Shown one piece after another: positions 8,062 to 17,500 of a stretch of 64,000 nt of DNA. Location of the stretch: assembly GCF_003070865.1 (NCBI RefSeq), contig NZ_CP026948.1, forward strand, positions 124,001-188,000, read 5' to 3'. A program made the position numbers and the translations under genes. The notes beneath the pieces were generated by a model. It saw nothing but the letters and a program-made list of their open reading frames with translations. It made no database searches and was not told where the DNA came from. The DNA is from Corynebacterium liangguodongii (GTDB lineage: Bacteria > Actinomycetota > Actinomycetes > Mycobacteriales > Mycobacteriaceae). Every line of letters starts with the position of its first letter. Position 1 is the stretch's first letter.

Positions 8062-9310
8062 GCACACGCCGGATACGACCTTTGAGATCGCCGCGCGGCT
8101 TGCGGGCACGGGCGGGCGTGCCGGGGTGATCCGCACCCCGCACGGCGATATTGCCACGCCGGCGTTTATTCCCGTGGCCACGAAGGCGACGGTCAAGACC
8201 CTCACGCCCGAGCAGGTGCGCCAGGTCGGCGCCCAGGCGATCTTGTCCAACGCCTACCACCTCTACCTCCAGCCCGGACCCGAGATTGTCGACGAGGCCG
8301 GGGGGCTAGCGGTTTTCGAGAACTGGCACGGCCCCACGTACACCGACTCCGGCGGCTTCCAGGTGATGAGCCTGGGCGCGGGGTTTAGGAAGGTGCTGGC
8401 GATGAGCCTGGACGGCTACAGCGAGGCCGAGGTGCGCGCCGCCCACAAGGAGCGGCTGGCCCGGGTGGACGAGGATGGGGTTGATTTCAAAAGCGTCATC
8501 GACGGCTCCGCGCACCGGTTTACCCCCGAGGTCTCCATGCAGATCCAGCACCAGCTCGGTGCCGATATCATGTTCGCCTTCGATGAGCTCACCACCCTGA
8601 TTGATACCCGCAACTACCAGGAGCGTTCGGTCGAGCGCACGCACCGCTGGGCGAAGCGCTGTCTTGATGAGCACGATCGGCTCACCCGGGCGCGGGCGGG
8701 CAAGCCGCTCCAATCGCTGTGGGGCGTGGTGCAGGGCGCGCAGTACGAGGACCTGCGCCGCGCCGCGGCACGGGGGCTCGTTGGGCTCGATGCGCAGGCG
8801 CGCGCGGAAGGCAAGCGCGGTTTCGGCGGCTTCGGCATCGGCGGCGCGCTGGAGAAGGAAAACTTGGGCACCATCGTCGGCTGGGTCACCGCGGAGCTGC
8901 CGGAGGAAAAGCCCCGCCACCTACTGGGCATCTCCGAGCCGGACGATATTTTTGCTGCCGTCGAGGCCGGGGTTGACACCTTCGATTGCGTCGCGCCGAC
9001 GCGGCTGGGGCGGCGCGGCGGGGTCTACACCTTAGACGGTCGGCTCAACCTCACCGCGGCGCGGTTCACGCGCGATTTTTCGGGGGTGGACGAGGAATTC
9101 GGCGGCTACGTCTCGGAGAATTACACCCGGGCCTACATCCATCACTTGCTCAAGGCGAAGGAGTTCTTAGCCGGGACGCTGTGCACGATGCACAACCTCG
9201 AGTTCATGCTGCGGCTGGTCGATACCATCCGCGCGCGCATCGCTGACGGCACGTACTGGCAGTTCAAGGAGGAGTTTATGGGGCGCTACTACGCCACGGC
9301 GACGTCGTGA
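8054..9310 (+). CDS. tgt: tRNA-guanine transglycosylase lacking zinc Cys ligands
   Basis: This enzyme exchanges guanine 34 of GUN-anticodon tRNAs for a 7-deazaguanine base. The 418-residue protein has the catalytic TDSGGFQVMSL (Asp98) and TFDCVAPTRLG (nucleophile Asp311). Where bacterial Tgt normally has C-x-C-x-x-C, a gapless comparison puts F349-G-G351-Y-V-S354, so all three Cys zinc ligands are missing; the fourth ligand position, His380 in TMHNL, is kept. FDEC is FDEL here, and GGLAVGE is replaced by GGFGIGG, near residues implicated in preQ1 versus queuine choice. A short insertion lies near 249-257. It overlaps the MMPL gene by 8 bases and is adjacent to yhhQ and gluQ. Confidence 0.93.
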   Translation: MPEHTPDTTFEIAARLAGTGGRAGVIRTPHGDIATPAFIPVATKATVKTLTPEQVRQVGAQAILSNAYHLYLQPGPEIVDEAGGLAVFENWHGPTYTDSGGFQVMSLGAGFRKVLAMSLDGYSEAEVRAAHKERLARVDEDGVDFKSVIDGSAHRFTPEVSMQIQHQLGADIMFAFDELTTLIDTRNYQERSVERTHRWAKRCLDEHDRLTRARAGKPLQSLWGVVQGAQYEDLRRAAARGLVGLDAQARAEGKRGFGGFGIGGALEKENLGTIVGWVTAELPEEKPRHLLGISEPDDIFAAVEAGVDTFDCVAPTRLGRRGGVYTLDGRLNLTAARFTRDFSGVDEEFGGYVSENYTRAYIHHLLKAKEFLAGTLCTMHNLEFMLRLVDTIRARIADGTYWQFKEEFMGRYYATATS

Positions 9311-9951
9311 GCGAGCCGCTGCTCGGCGCGGCGCACGGTACCGATGACGGGGTAGGTAATCGGCAGCAAGACGATCTCCATGAAGGTCTTCCACAAAAAG
9401 CCGACGATGACGTAGTTGGCGAACTGCCCTGGGGTCTCGATTCCGATGACGCCGGCGGCGATGGCGCAAAAGATCAGCGTGTCTGCGAATTCGCCGACGA
9501 CGGTGGAGCCGATGAGGCGGGCCCACATGTTCGCCGGGCCGAAGCGGTCTTTCATCTTCTGCAGCACCCAGGCGTTGAGGATCTGTCCGACGAGGTAGCC
9601 GGCGAATCCCGCGAGCAGCATCCTTGGTAAGAACCCGAGGACCGTGGCAAAGGTCTCTTGCCCGTCGTAGAAGTCGGCCGGGGGCAGCCACACGGAGATC
9701 TGGAAGCAAACAATGGCGAGCAGCGAGACGCCGAAGCTATAGAACACTGAGCGCCGGGCGGTGCTAAACCCGTAGACTTCGGCAAGGACGTCGCCGATGA
9801 TGTAGGAGACGGGGAAGAGGTAGAAGGCGCCGTCGGTAATGAGGGGCCCGATTTCGACACCTTTTTGGGCGGTGATGTTGGAGACGATGCTCACCGCGCA
9901 GAGCACGGCGATGAGGATCGGGTACGGGGAGCGGGTCACTGTGGGATTCAC
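9289..9951 (-). CDS. yhhQ: YhhQ-family queuosine-precursor transporter
   Basis: This is a 220-residue integral membrane protein of the YhhQ/vitamin-transporter-like family, which imports preQ0, preQ1 or queuine. About six hydrophobic segments are visible. Family motifs include the N-terminal SNITAQKGVEIG, YIIGDVLAEVYGF and a C-terminal GSTVVGEFADTLIFCAIA segment. It converges on tgt with a 22-base overlap and is divergent from gluQ with only 18 bases between starts. An alternative GTG start at 9939 would leave more promoter room. Context strongly supports base salvage for the adjacent Tgt. Confidence 0.9.
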   Translation of the reverse strand: MNPTVTRSPYPILIAVLCAVSIVSNITAQKGVEIGPLITDGAFYLFPVSYIIGDVLAEVYGFSTARRSVFYSFGVSLLAIVCFQISVWLPPADFYDGQETFATVLGFLPRMLLAGFAGYLVGQILNAWVLQKMKDRFGPANMWARLIGSTVVGEFADTLIFCAIAAGVIGIETPGQFANYVIVGFLWKTFMEIVLLPITYPVIGTVRRAEQRLAHDVAVA

Positions 9952-9969
9952 CCGTCATATCCTAGTGCC

Positions 9970-10869
9970 ATGAGTGCTGGTAGATTCGCGCCTTCGCCGA
10001 GTGGAGACCTGCATGTGGGCAACCTGCGTACGGCGGTGCTCGCGTGGCTCTTTGCGCGGGGTAGCGCACGGAGGTTCTATCTACGGGTGGAGGACATTGA
10101 TTCCGAGCGCTCCACCCGCTCTGCGGCAAGCCGCCAGCAAGAGGATTTGGCAGCGATCGGGATCGAGTTCGATCCCCCGGTGGTCTTCCAATCCGACCGC
10201 GGCGAGCTCTACGCAGACGCGCTGGGTCGCCTTCCGGTCTACGAGTGCTACTGCACCCGCCGTGATATTCGCAACGCTTCTCGCGCGCCGCACGCGCGGT
10301 CCGGGCTCTACCCGGGCACGTGCCGCGATTTGGATGACACGCAGCGTGCGTATCGACGCCACCAGCTCGCCGCCGAGGGTCGTGTGCCGTCGTTGCGTCT
10401 GCGGGCGGAGGCCGCGCAGTGGCGCGTGCGGGATTACTACCGCGGGGAGGTTACAGGGCCGGTCGATGACGTGGTGCTGCGGCGCGGGGGCAGCATCAAC
10501 CAGGCACAGGCGGGGGATTGGGCCTATAACCTCGCGGTCGTCGTCGACGACGGTGAACAAGGCGTGGATCAGGTGGTGCGCGGTGAAGATCTGTTGTTTT
10601 CCGCCCCGGCGCAGGCTTACCTTGCGCACCTGTTGGGCTACCCGGAGCCGGTCTACGCCCACGTTCCGTTGGTGGTCACGCCGGAAGGGCACAGGTTGGC
10701 CAAGCGTGATGGGGCGGTGGCATTGCGAGAGATTGGCAGCGTGCGCGAGGTTGTGGGGTGGATCGCTGAGTCGCTTGGGTGCGCGGGGGTGGGGCGGCTC
10801 AGCGAGCTTCTCGGGGTCTTCGAGCCTGAGCGGCTTCCACTAGGACCGTGTGTGTGGGAACGCACATAG
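9970..10869 (+). CDS. gluQ: Glutamyl-Q tRNA(Asp) synthetase
   Basis: This enzyme attaches glutamate to the queuine base of tRNA-Asp. It is a 299-residue paralogue of the GluRS catalytic core without an anticodon-binding domain, which is the hallmark of GluQ. The class I signature is APSPSGDLHVGN near the start. The zinc site is present as C-Y-C (in YECYCTRRD) with a later Y-P-G-T-C. The KMSKS-like loop is RLAKRDG. The gene implies that queuosine-modified tRNA-Asp exists in this organism. Confidence 0.93.
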   Translation: MSAGRFAPSPSGDLHVGNLRTAVLAWLFARGSARRFYLRVEDIDSERSTRSAASRQQEDLAAIGIEFDPPVVFQSDRGELYADALGRLPVYECYCTRRDIRNASRAPHARSGLYPGTCRDLDDTQRAYRRHQLAAEGRVPSLRLRAEAAQWRVRDYYRGEVTGPVDDVVLRRGGSINQAQAGDWAYNLAVVVDDGEQGVDQVVRGEDLLFSAPAQAYLAHLLGYPEPVYAHVPLVVTPEGHRLAKRDGAVALREIGSVREVVGWIAESLGCAGVGRLSELLGVFEPERLPLGPCVWERT

Positions 10870-10947
10870 GGGGCCACTTCACAATCGAATAACCTGGAAC
10901 TACTATATTAAGGGCATTTTCAACAATCAATCCGATATGGAGAGTCT

Positions 10948-11925
10948 ATGGGATTCATCAGGAAGGCCGCGGCCATCGCGGCAGCAGTTGCGCTGACCGC
11001 GGCGGGAGTTGTGGCATCCCCGGCGCACGCTGACCCCGCGCCGGGGCAGTATAAGAAGTATGTCGCACTCGGGGATTCCTTCGCCGCGGTGGGGTCGGTT
11101 TCGCAGTTTGAGTGGAACGACCGCCCGCTGTGCATCCGCTCGAAAGACAACTACCCGCGCCAGCTTGCCGGGCGGCTCGGGCTGTCCGGGCCCGACCAGT
11201 TCCTTGACGCGACGTGCGCGTGGGCACGCACTCAGGACTACTGGGGGCCGCAACATACCCCGGTGCCGTTCGCTAACCCGCAGACGCAGGCCGACGCCGT
11301 TACCCCTGATACAGATCTGGTGACGCTGACCTTCGGCGGCAACCCCTCGGCGATGTTTTTGACGGCGGCGTGTGTAGGCGCATACACGGGACTGCACTCT
11401 CGGCCGAACGCAGTCGACGCGTCGTCGTCCTACCCGCCGCAGGTATGGCGTGCACTGTATGACGCTAAGCGTCAGGCCGATAGCCTGGGCCTGGGATGCG
11501 CTTCCGGCGCCCCGGCCATTGCTAAGGCAAACGAGAATTTCTACTGGGAGTATCTCGACATTGTGCGCGACGTTAAGCGCCGCGCACCGCACGCGGAGGT
11601 CCGGGTCGTGGGTTACTATGACATCATCGGCGACCCGAATAAGCTCTGCCTATCCACAGGCGGCATGGGCGTGGAAGACGTGCACTTCATCAAGGACTAC
11701 ATCGCCGGACTGAACGATGTCGCGCGCCGGGTCGCGGCCGATGCCGGGGCCGTCTACGTTGATTCGCCAACGGAGACCAACGGTATCTGCGCGGACACAC
11801 AACGAGAGGGAACGGCCCCCGGCATCCTCGGAGTAGGCCCGCTTGAAGGCGACGACGCGATCCCGTTCCACCCGACCAAGTTCGGACAGGCGAGGACCGC
11901 GGACACCGTCTTCCAGTCTCTCTAA
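10948..11925 (+). CDS. Secreted SGNH/GDSL hydrolase, copy 1
   Basis: This is a 325-residue exported esterase/lipase-like protein. A Sec signal peptide ends at about SPAHA-DP (residue 27). SGNH block I is ALGDSFAAVGS (nucleophile Ser), block III is GGNPS, and the terminal His lies in IPFHPTKFGQ. Several Cys pairs suggest disulfides. It is a clear paralogue of the gene at 27747-28706 (shared YPRQLA-RLGLSGP, TPDTDLVT, IVRD-RRAP segments). A possible -10 TATATT lies just upstream. The substrate is unknown; cell-envelope lipids are likely for this family in Corynebacterium. Confidence 0.9.
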   Translation: MGFIRKAAAIAAAVALTAAGVVASPAHADPAPGQYKKYVALGDSFAAVGSVSQFEWNDRPLCIRSKDNYPRQLAGRLGLSGPDQFLDATCAWARTQDYWGPQHTPVPFANPQTQADAVTPDTDLVTLTFGGNPSAMFLTAACVGAYTGLHSRPNAVDASSSYPPQVWRALYDAKRQADSLGLGCASGAPAIAKANENFYWEYLDIVRDVKRRAPHAEVRVVGYYDIIGDPNKLCLSTGGMGVEDVHFIKDYIAGLNDVARRVAADAGAVYVDSPTETNGICADTQREGTAPGILGVGPLEGDDAIPFHPTKFGQARTADTVFQSL

Positions 11926-12016
11926 AGACTATGCGGAGGTAAGTTGCAGAAAAGTTACTTCCGCTATTTTTGTTCTCCGCCCGCCAGGGCATTGCACAGT
12001 GGGAGTTTGATGTAGG

Positions 12017-13714
12017 GTGAGTACTGTGAATAGTAATCAACATCAATCTCACTGGAATCCAGAGGCTCTCGCCGCGGCTCTCGACAACCTGCGTGCGGCG
12101 GGTGGAATTGCAACTTTATTTGATTCCCGCGCCGCATTCGACGGCGCGGCCGAGGATATCGGGCGCAGCATCTGTGCGTTTGCCAATATGCCGGCCGGCG
12201 GGGCCATCGTGCTCGGAGTCGACCCGGAGCAGGATTTCGCGGTCGTCGGTCTGCCCGCCCCGGCGCAGGCGCAGCTGGAGATCTCGCAGCTAGTGCAAGA
12301 CGCCATCGCCCCGGCTCCCGAGCTGACTTTTGATTTCGTCGATGTGGATTCCCACATCGTCCTCATCATCGACGTCGCGGGGCGCCGCGGCGATGAGTTT
12401 TCCACCTACGAGGGCGTGGCCTACCTGCGCCGTGGCGGTGCGAACGCGGAGCTCACGCCCGATGACGTCGCCTTGCTGCAACCGGGGCAGGGGCGCCGCG
12501 GCGATTTCGAGCCCGTGCTCGGGGTCGGTACCGCGCAGTTGAGCGGCGGGGCGGTAGAAAAGGTCGTCGATAAGGCGCGCGCGGCCAAGAAGCACTTTGC
12601 CGCAATCGATGATGATGCCGCGCTCCTTGAGCTGCTCGGCGTGGTGTCCAAAGACGGCGAGGTCCGCGTCGCCGGGCTCTACGCGCTCGGCGCGTACCCG
12701 CAGTCCATCTTCGAGGCGCTGGGCGTGATCCTGCGCATCGAGGGCGTGGGCGATGAAGTTGTCACCGGTGCACTGCCCGAACTGCTCGAGCGCGCCGAGC
12801 GGGCTGTGGCCGATCACGCCCCGCAGCTGCCTGCGGAGACCGTGCGCACCGTGCTTGCCGACGCCTTGCTTCACCGCGACCTCACCGCCTCCCTCGACGC
12901 GGGGCGTCAGGTCGAGGTGGAGATCACGGGGCGGGCGGTCACCGTGACCAGCCCCGGCAGGATGCCTGCCAACGAGCGCCTGCGCCGCATCGCCGCGCTT
13001 CTGGAGACCTCGGACGGCAGGCCCGTCTTCGGCTTCGCGCCGCTTGCGCAGCTTGCCACCCGGCGCGCGTTCTTCGAGCACGGGCTGCGCGAGCCCCGCA
13101 CGATCGACGCCGCGGTGGCCACCACGGTGGTATTCCCGCTCACCCCGCGCCTGAGCGAGGCGGAGAGCCAGTGGCTGACTTCGATCTCGGGGCTGCTGAC
13201 CCCGCTGCAGGGTGACATCCTTGTGCGCCTCCGTGGCGGCGAGGAGCTCACGCCCGAGGCGCTGGCCGCGGGGGAGTACCCGTGGTACGACGGCGAGAAG
13301 GTGAGCGAGGCAATCGCGGGCCTCGAACATTCCGGGCTGCTCTACCGCTACAACGGCATCTACAAGCTCAAGGGGCAGGCCGCGGAGCAGCCGGAATCGG
13401 CGAGGTCCGGCACTAGGCGCCGCCGGCGTCGCCGCCGCCGCAAGAACAACCGTGAGGTGGTCGTGGGCGCGCTGGAGAAGCTCGGCACCGCAACCGTCAG
13501 TGAGCTGGAGTCGGAGACGAAACTGTCTAAGACCCAGATCCGCTACGTGCTCAACACGCTTATCGAAGCCTCCTCGGCCACCATGGAGGGCGGCCGAGGC
13601 CAGCGCCGCACCACCTACACCCTGGTCGAGGGGGACAAGCCCCTAGATCGCGGTGTATCCGCCGTCGACGAGGTGGTAGGAGCCGTTGATGAAGGACGCG
13701 GCGTCGGAGAGTAG
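12017..13714 (+). CDS. AlbA_2-type ATP-binding transcriptional regulator-like protein
   Basis: The 565-residue cytoplasmic protein has an N-terminal Schlafen/AlbA_2 domain (about 20-130, with EDIGRSICAFANMPAGGAIVLGVD). A middle part resembles RecG-like HATPase_c_4 regions of such regulators (about 280-370). A C-terminal winged-helix-like segment (about 490-545) follows a run of nine arginines near 475-485. The Arg tract and wHTH suggest nucleic-acid binding. The start is GTG 12017; GTG 12026 is equally possible. The 3' end overlaps the convergent SDR gene by 72 bases. The target is unknown. Confidence 0.75.
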   Translation: MSTVNSNQHQSHWNPEALAAALDNLRAAGGIATLFDSRAAFDGAAEDIGRSICAFANMPAGGAIVLGVDPEQDFAVVGLPAPAQAQLEISQLVQDAIAPAPELTFDFVDVDSHIVLIIDVAGRRGDEFSTYEGVAYLRRGGANAELTPDDVALLQPGQGRRGDFEPVLGVGTAQLSGGAVEKVVDKARAAKKHFAAIDDDAALLELLGVVSKDGEVRVAGLYALGAYPQSIFEALGVILRIEGVGDEVVTGALPELLERAERAVADHAPQLPAETVRTVLADALLHRDLTASLDAGRQVEVEITGRAVTVTSPGRMPANERLRRIAALLETSDGRPVFGFAPLAQLATRRAFFEHGLREPRTIDAAVATTVVFPLTPRLSEAESQWLTSISGLLTPLQGDILVRLRGGEELTPEALAAGEYPWYDGEKVSEAIAGLEHSGLLYRYNGIYKLKGQAAEQPESARSGTRRRRRRRRRKNNREVVVGALEKLGTATVSELESETKLSKTQIRYVLNTLIEASSATMEGGRGQRRTTYTLVEGDKPLDRGVSAVDEVVGAVDEGRGVGE

Positions 13715-14404
13715 GAACGCCGCCAGCTTAGCCACTTCCTCCGCCTCGCCGAGGCGGCCCTGCGGGTGGAGGCGGACGAGAAGCTCGCGGGTCTCCGGGC
13801 GGAGGTCCGTGAGCAACGGAGTGTCGATGTAGGCCGGGCCGACCGCGTTACAGCGGATGCCCCGATCGGCGTAGTCCGCGGCGATCGCCTTGGTAAGGCC
13901 GACCACGCCGTGCTTGGCGGCGGTGTAGGCGGGGATGCCGCCTTTGAGGGCGACGGAGCTGTGGATTGAGCCCATGTTGACGATGGCGCACGGCACGCCG
14001 TCTCTCTGGGAGAGGAACTGCTTGAGCTGGGCGTGGCAGCCGTAGGCGACGCCCGAGAGGTTCAGGGCGATGACCTTGTCCCAAGAGGCCATGTCTTTTT
14101 CTGCCAGGGGCTTGCCGTCTTCGCCGATCCCGGCGTTATTGACAGCGAGGTGGAGGGCGCCGAACGTCTCCACTGCGAACTCCACCGCTGCAATGTGCTG
14201 GTCCAAGCTTTCTGCGTCGTGGGCCATCGACGCGGCGCGCCCGCCGGCCGCCTCGATCGCCTCCGCGCTCTCCCGCGCCGTCTCGGCGTTGATGTCGGTG
14301 ACGACGACGGCGGCGCCCTCTCGTCCGAGTTCAGCGGCGATGGCCTTGCCAATGCCGGATCCGCCGCCCGTGACCAGCGCGACCCTGTGATCAAGACTTC
14401 CCAC
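13643..14404 (-). CDS. Short-chain dehydrogenase/reductase (SDR)
   Basis: This is a 253-residue classical SDR oxidoreductase. The cofactor motif GGGSGIGKA sits at about residues 13-21, NNAG at about 90, and the catalytic Tyr-Lys in YTAAKHG at about 157-163. The C-terminal DGGYTAI is typical. Asp (VVTDINAE) after beta-2 favours NAD(H) over NADP(H). The substrate cannot be inferred. It is divergent from the helicase gene of the defence locus. Confidence 0.9.
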   Translation of the reverse strand: MGSLDHRVALVTGGGSGIGKAIAAELGREGAAVVVTDINAETARESAEAIEAAGGRAASMAHDAESLDQHIAAVEFAVETFGALHLAVNNAGIGEDGKPLAEKDMASWDKVIALNLSGVAYGCHAQLKQFLSQRDGVPCAIVNMGSIHSSVALKGGIPAYTAAKHGVVGLTKAIAADYADRGIRCNAVGPAYIDTPLLTDLRPETRELLVRLHPQGRLGEAEEVAKLAAFLLSDAASFINGSYHLVDGGYTAI

Positions 14405-14484
14405 GGGGTTCTCCTTACGTTGAGTGGGATGTGATTCTGTCTAGCACTGTAGGTGGGCGGTACTGGGTGTGCTGAGCACGCACG

Positions 14485-14500
14485 GATCCTCGCTAGGATC
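14485..14500 (+). promoter_or_regulatory. Palindrome over the predicted -10 of the defence operon
   Basis: GATCCT-N4-AGGATC is a perfect 16-base palindrome. Its right half overlaps the candidate -10 TAGGAT (14494-14499), 27 bases upstream of the helicase ATG, which has AAAAGGA as ribosome binding site. This geometry fits a repressor site. Confidence 0.4.
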
Positions 14501-14526
14501 GGTAGCATCTGAGAAAAGGACAGCTC

Positions 14527-17500
14527 ATGCATATCTACAATCACACTGCGAGGACAACGCCCAGTTCCGTGGGAGAGGCTGTAGCCAGCAGTGTCGATCA
14601 CAGCGTCGACATCGTTTTCGCCGAGGGCCTCGAGTTTACGGCGGCCGCGGTGAGCCCCACTTTCACCGCTGATGCAGCGGATTTCCGTTTGGCGGCGGAG
14701 GCGCTGCGGATCACCTACGCGGGGCTCTACGACCCCATGGCCGCCGTCCACTCCTCCGCGGTGGATCCCTTGCCCCATCAGATTCGTGCAGTCTACGGCG
14801 AGCTGCTGCCCCGCATCCCGCTGCGATTCCTCCTTGCGGACGACCCCGGCGCGGGCAAGACCATCATGGCGGGCCTCTACCTCAAGGAGCTGCTTCTGCG
14901 CTCGGCTCTCAAGCGCGCGCTCATCATCGCGCCGGGCGGGCTTGTGGATCAATGGTGCACCGAGCTGGAGGAGAAGTTCGGGCTCCGCTTCGAGGTGTTC
15001 GATCCGACGATGGTTGATGAGGACGGATGGCCGGACACGCACCCTTTTCTCGTGGCCAAAATGGACCAGGTGGCGCGGCGGGACGACCTCGTCGATGCGG
15101 TGGCGCAGGTGGACTGGGACGTCGTTGTTGTCGACGAGGCGCACCGCATGTCCGCGCACTATAGCTCGTGGGCGGGCGGGGTGAAGGCAACGAGGAGATT
15201 CGAATTGGGGCGCGCCTTGGTGAGCTCGGCGAGCAACGCCCTGCTGATGACGGCTACCCCGCATGCTGGCAAGGAGGAGGACTTCCAGCTGTTCATGTCG
15301 TTGCTAGACCCTGATCGGTTTGAAGGCGAGTTCCGCACCGGCGTCCACACCACGGATACCGAGGGTCTGATGCGCCGGATGGTCAAGGAAGACCTTCTCA
15401 CCTTCGAGGGCAAGCCGCTCTTCCCGGAGAGGCGAGCCTACACGGTGGTCTACGACCTCACTGATGCAGAACGCGCCTTGTACGATGACGTCACGGACTA
15501 TGTGCGCACGCAGATGGGTCGCGCCGAACGCATCAAGGATAGGAAGCGCGGTAACGCAGTCGGGTTCGCGCTCATGGTCCTGCAACGGCGCTTAGCTTCG
15601 AGCCCGGAGGCGATTGTGCTCTCTCTCAAGCGGCGGCGCGATCGGCTTGATGAGCGCGCGAGGCTGCTCGAACAAGGTTACATGGACCCGGTCGTAGACC
15701 CCAGGTTAAGCGAAGACGATGTGGAGCGGTTGAGCTCCTACGACGAGGAGTATTCCGCCGCCGAGGTGGAGGATGTCGAGCAGGAAGTTCTTGATGCTGC
15801 GACTGCCTCGCAGACTGTAGAGGAGCTCCGCGCGGAGATCGTCGCGCTTGACGTGCTTCTCGCCCAGGCCCAGAGTGTGCGCAATGCGGAGGAGGACTCC
15901 AAGTGGGTGCAACTGCGCTCGATCTTGAACACCAGCGTGCTCGGCACGCCGACGGCCGACGGTGCACCGCGCAAGCTCATCGTCTTTACGGAGCACAGGG
16001 ACACTCTCGACTACCTGAATCGGCGAATCACCGCGCTGCTTGGGAGCCAAGATGCCGTGGTGGCGATACACGGCGGGGTAGCCCGTAAGGAGCGAACGCG
16101 GATCCAGGAAGAGTTCACGCGTAACCCCAACGTGGTCGTCCTCGTGGCCACCGATGCGGCAGGGGAGGGTCTTAACCTCCAGCGAGCGCACCTCATGGTC
16201 AACTATGACCTTCCCTGGAACCCGAACCGTATTGAGCAGCGGTTCGGGCGCATCCACCGCATCGGTCAGAGGGAAGTGTGCCACCTGTGGAACTTGGTCG
16301 CCGGCGGTACTCGGGAGGGTGACGTGTTTGCGGCGCTTTTGGGCAAGATTGAGGTCATGGGGCAGGCCTACAACGGCAGCCTATTCAACGTGTTGGGAAA
16401 CGGCGACGCCTTCGAAAACGAGTCGCTCAAAGACCTGCTTGTCAAGGCAATCCGGTATGGTGATGATCCCGCCACAAGGCGCCGTATGAACGAGGTTATT
16501 GATGCAGGTATCACGCACGGCCTGCGCGAGCTCGTGGAGGAAACCGCCTTGGACCACGACACGCTCGGTGAGGCAGACGTCGCTGAGATTAAGCGAGCGA
16601 TGGAGGTCGCACGCGAGCGCAAACTACAGCCTGGCGCCATCGACGCCTTCGTCAGGTCCGCGCTAGAGCGCTTTGGGGGTGGAATTTTCGAGCGGGAGCA
16701 GGGCCGCTACGAGGTGACGCACGTGCCAGCCGCGGTTTGTGCCAGGGCGCAGGCCGCAGGGGGCGCGGTGGCCCGCAGCTACGAGCGCGTGACGTTTTCG
16801 CCCCAGCGGGTCTCGGTGGAGGGCGCGCCCGAGGCGGTGCTGCTCGCGCCAGGACACCCGCTTCTCGACGCCTTGGTTAACCACACCATCGACCAGCTCT
16901 CCGATACGCTTACCACCGGCACAGTGCTGGTGGATCGCAGGGATACCCCTGTGGCCGTCCCGCACCTGCTCTACATCGTTGAGCAGACCATTCACACGGC
17001 TGAGGCGGAGAATGACGTGGTCTCGCACCACTTCGACTACGTGGTCATCCCGGCTGACCCGCAGGAGACCGACATCGCGGTGGAGACGGGATCGAGCCCA
17101 GCCCACCTGTCGTTTGATGCCGCGTCGGAGGAGGAGTACGCCTACGCGCTCGCGCATGGCCTAACGAAGAAGCCTGCTGCCGAGGTGACGGTTACGGCGC
17201 TTCGCGAGGCCTACGAGGACGGTGCGCTCCCGCGCTTGAGCGAGCTGGTGCGGCGCAGAAACGCGGAGCTCGATCGCACCGCCCAGCAGGTGCGTGACCG
17301 GCTCACCGCGGAATCCAATCGCTGGTACAGCCAGGCCATGCGCCTTGCCGGTGACGGCGACAAACACGATGAGGAGATCTCGGAGGCGGCAGCCCGGCGC
17401 AAGGGCGAGGAGCTGCAGGAGCGGCTAGGCCAACGCCTCGCCGATATCGAGCGGCAGCGCCGCCTTGTGGCGGCTCCTGGGGTAATCCGCGGGGTAGCGC

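Noticed and set aside
6355..8250. 631-codon minus-strand frame
   Set aside because: Antisense shadow of the MMPL transporter, rich in Arg/His/Gly with no domain.
14405..14484. Direct repeat of the tRNA-Ser(GGA) 3' end as an attachment site for the defence locus
   Set aside because: Only short, partial matches (such as tgggatgtga) were found, not in the correct register.
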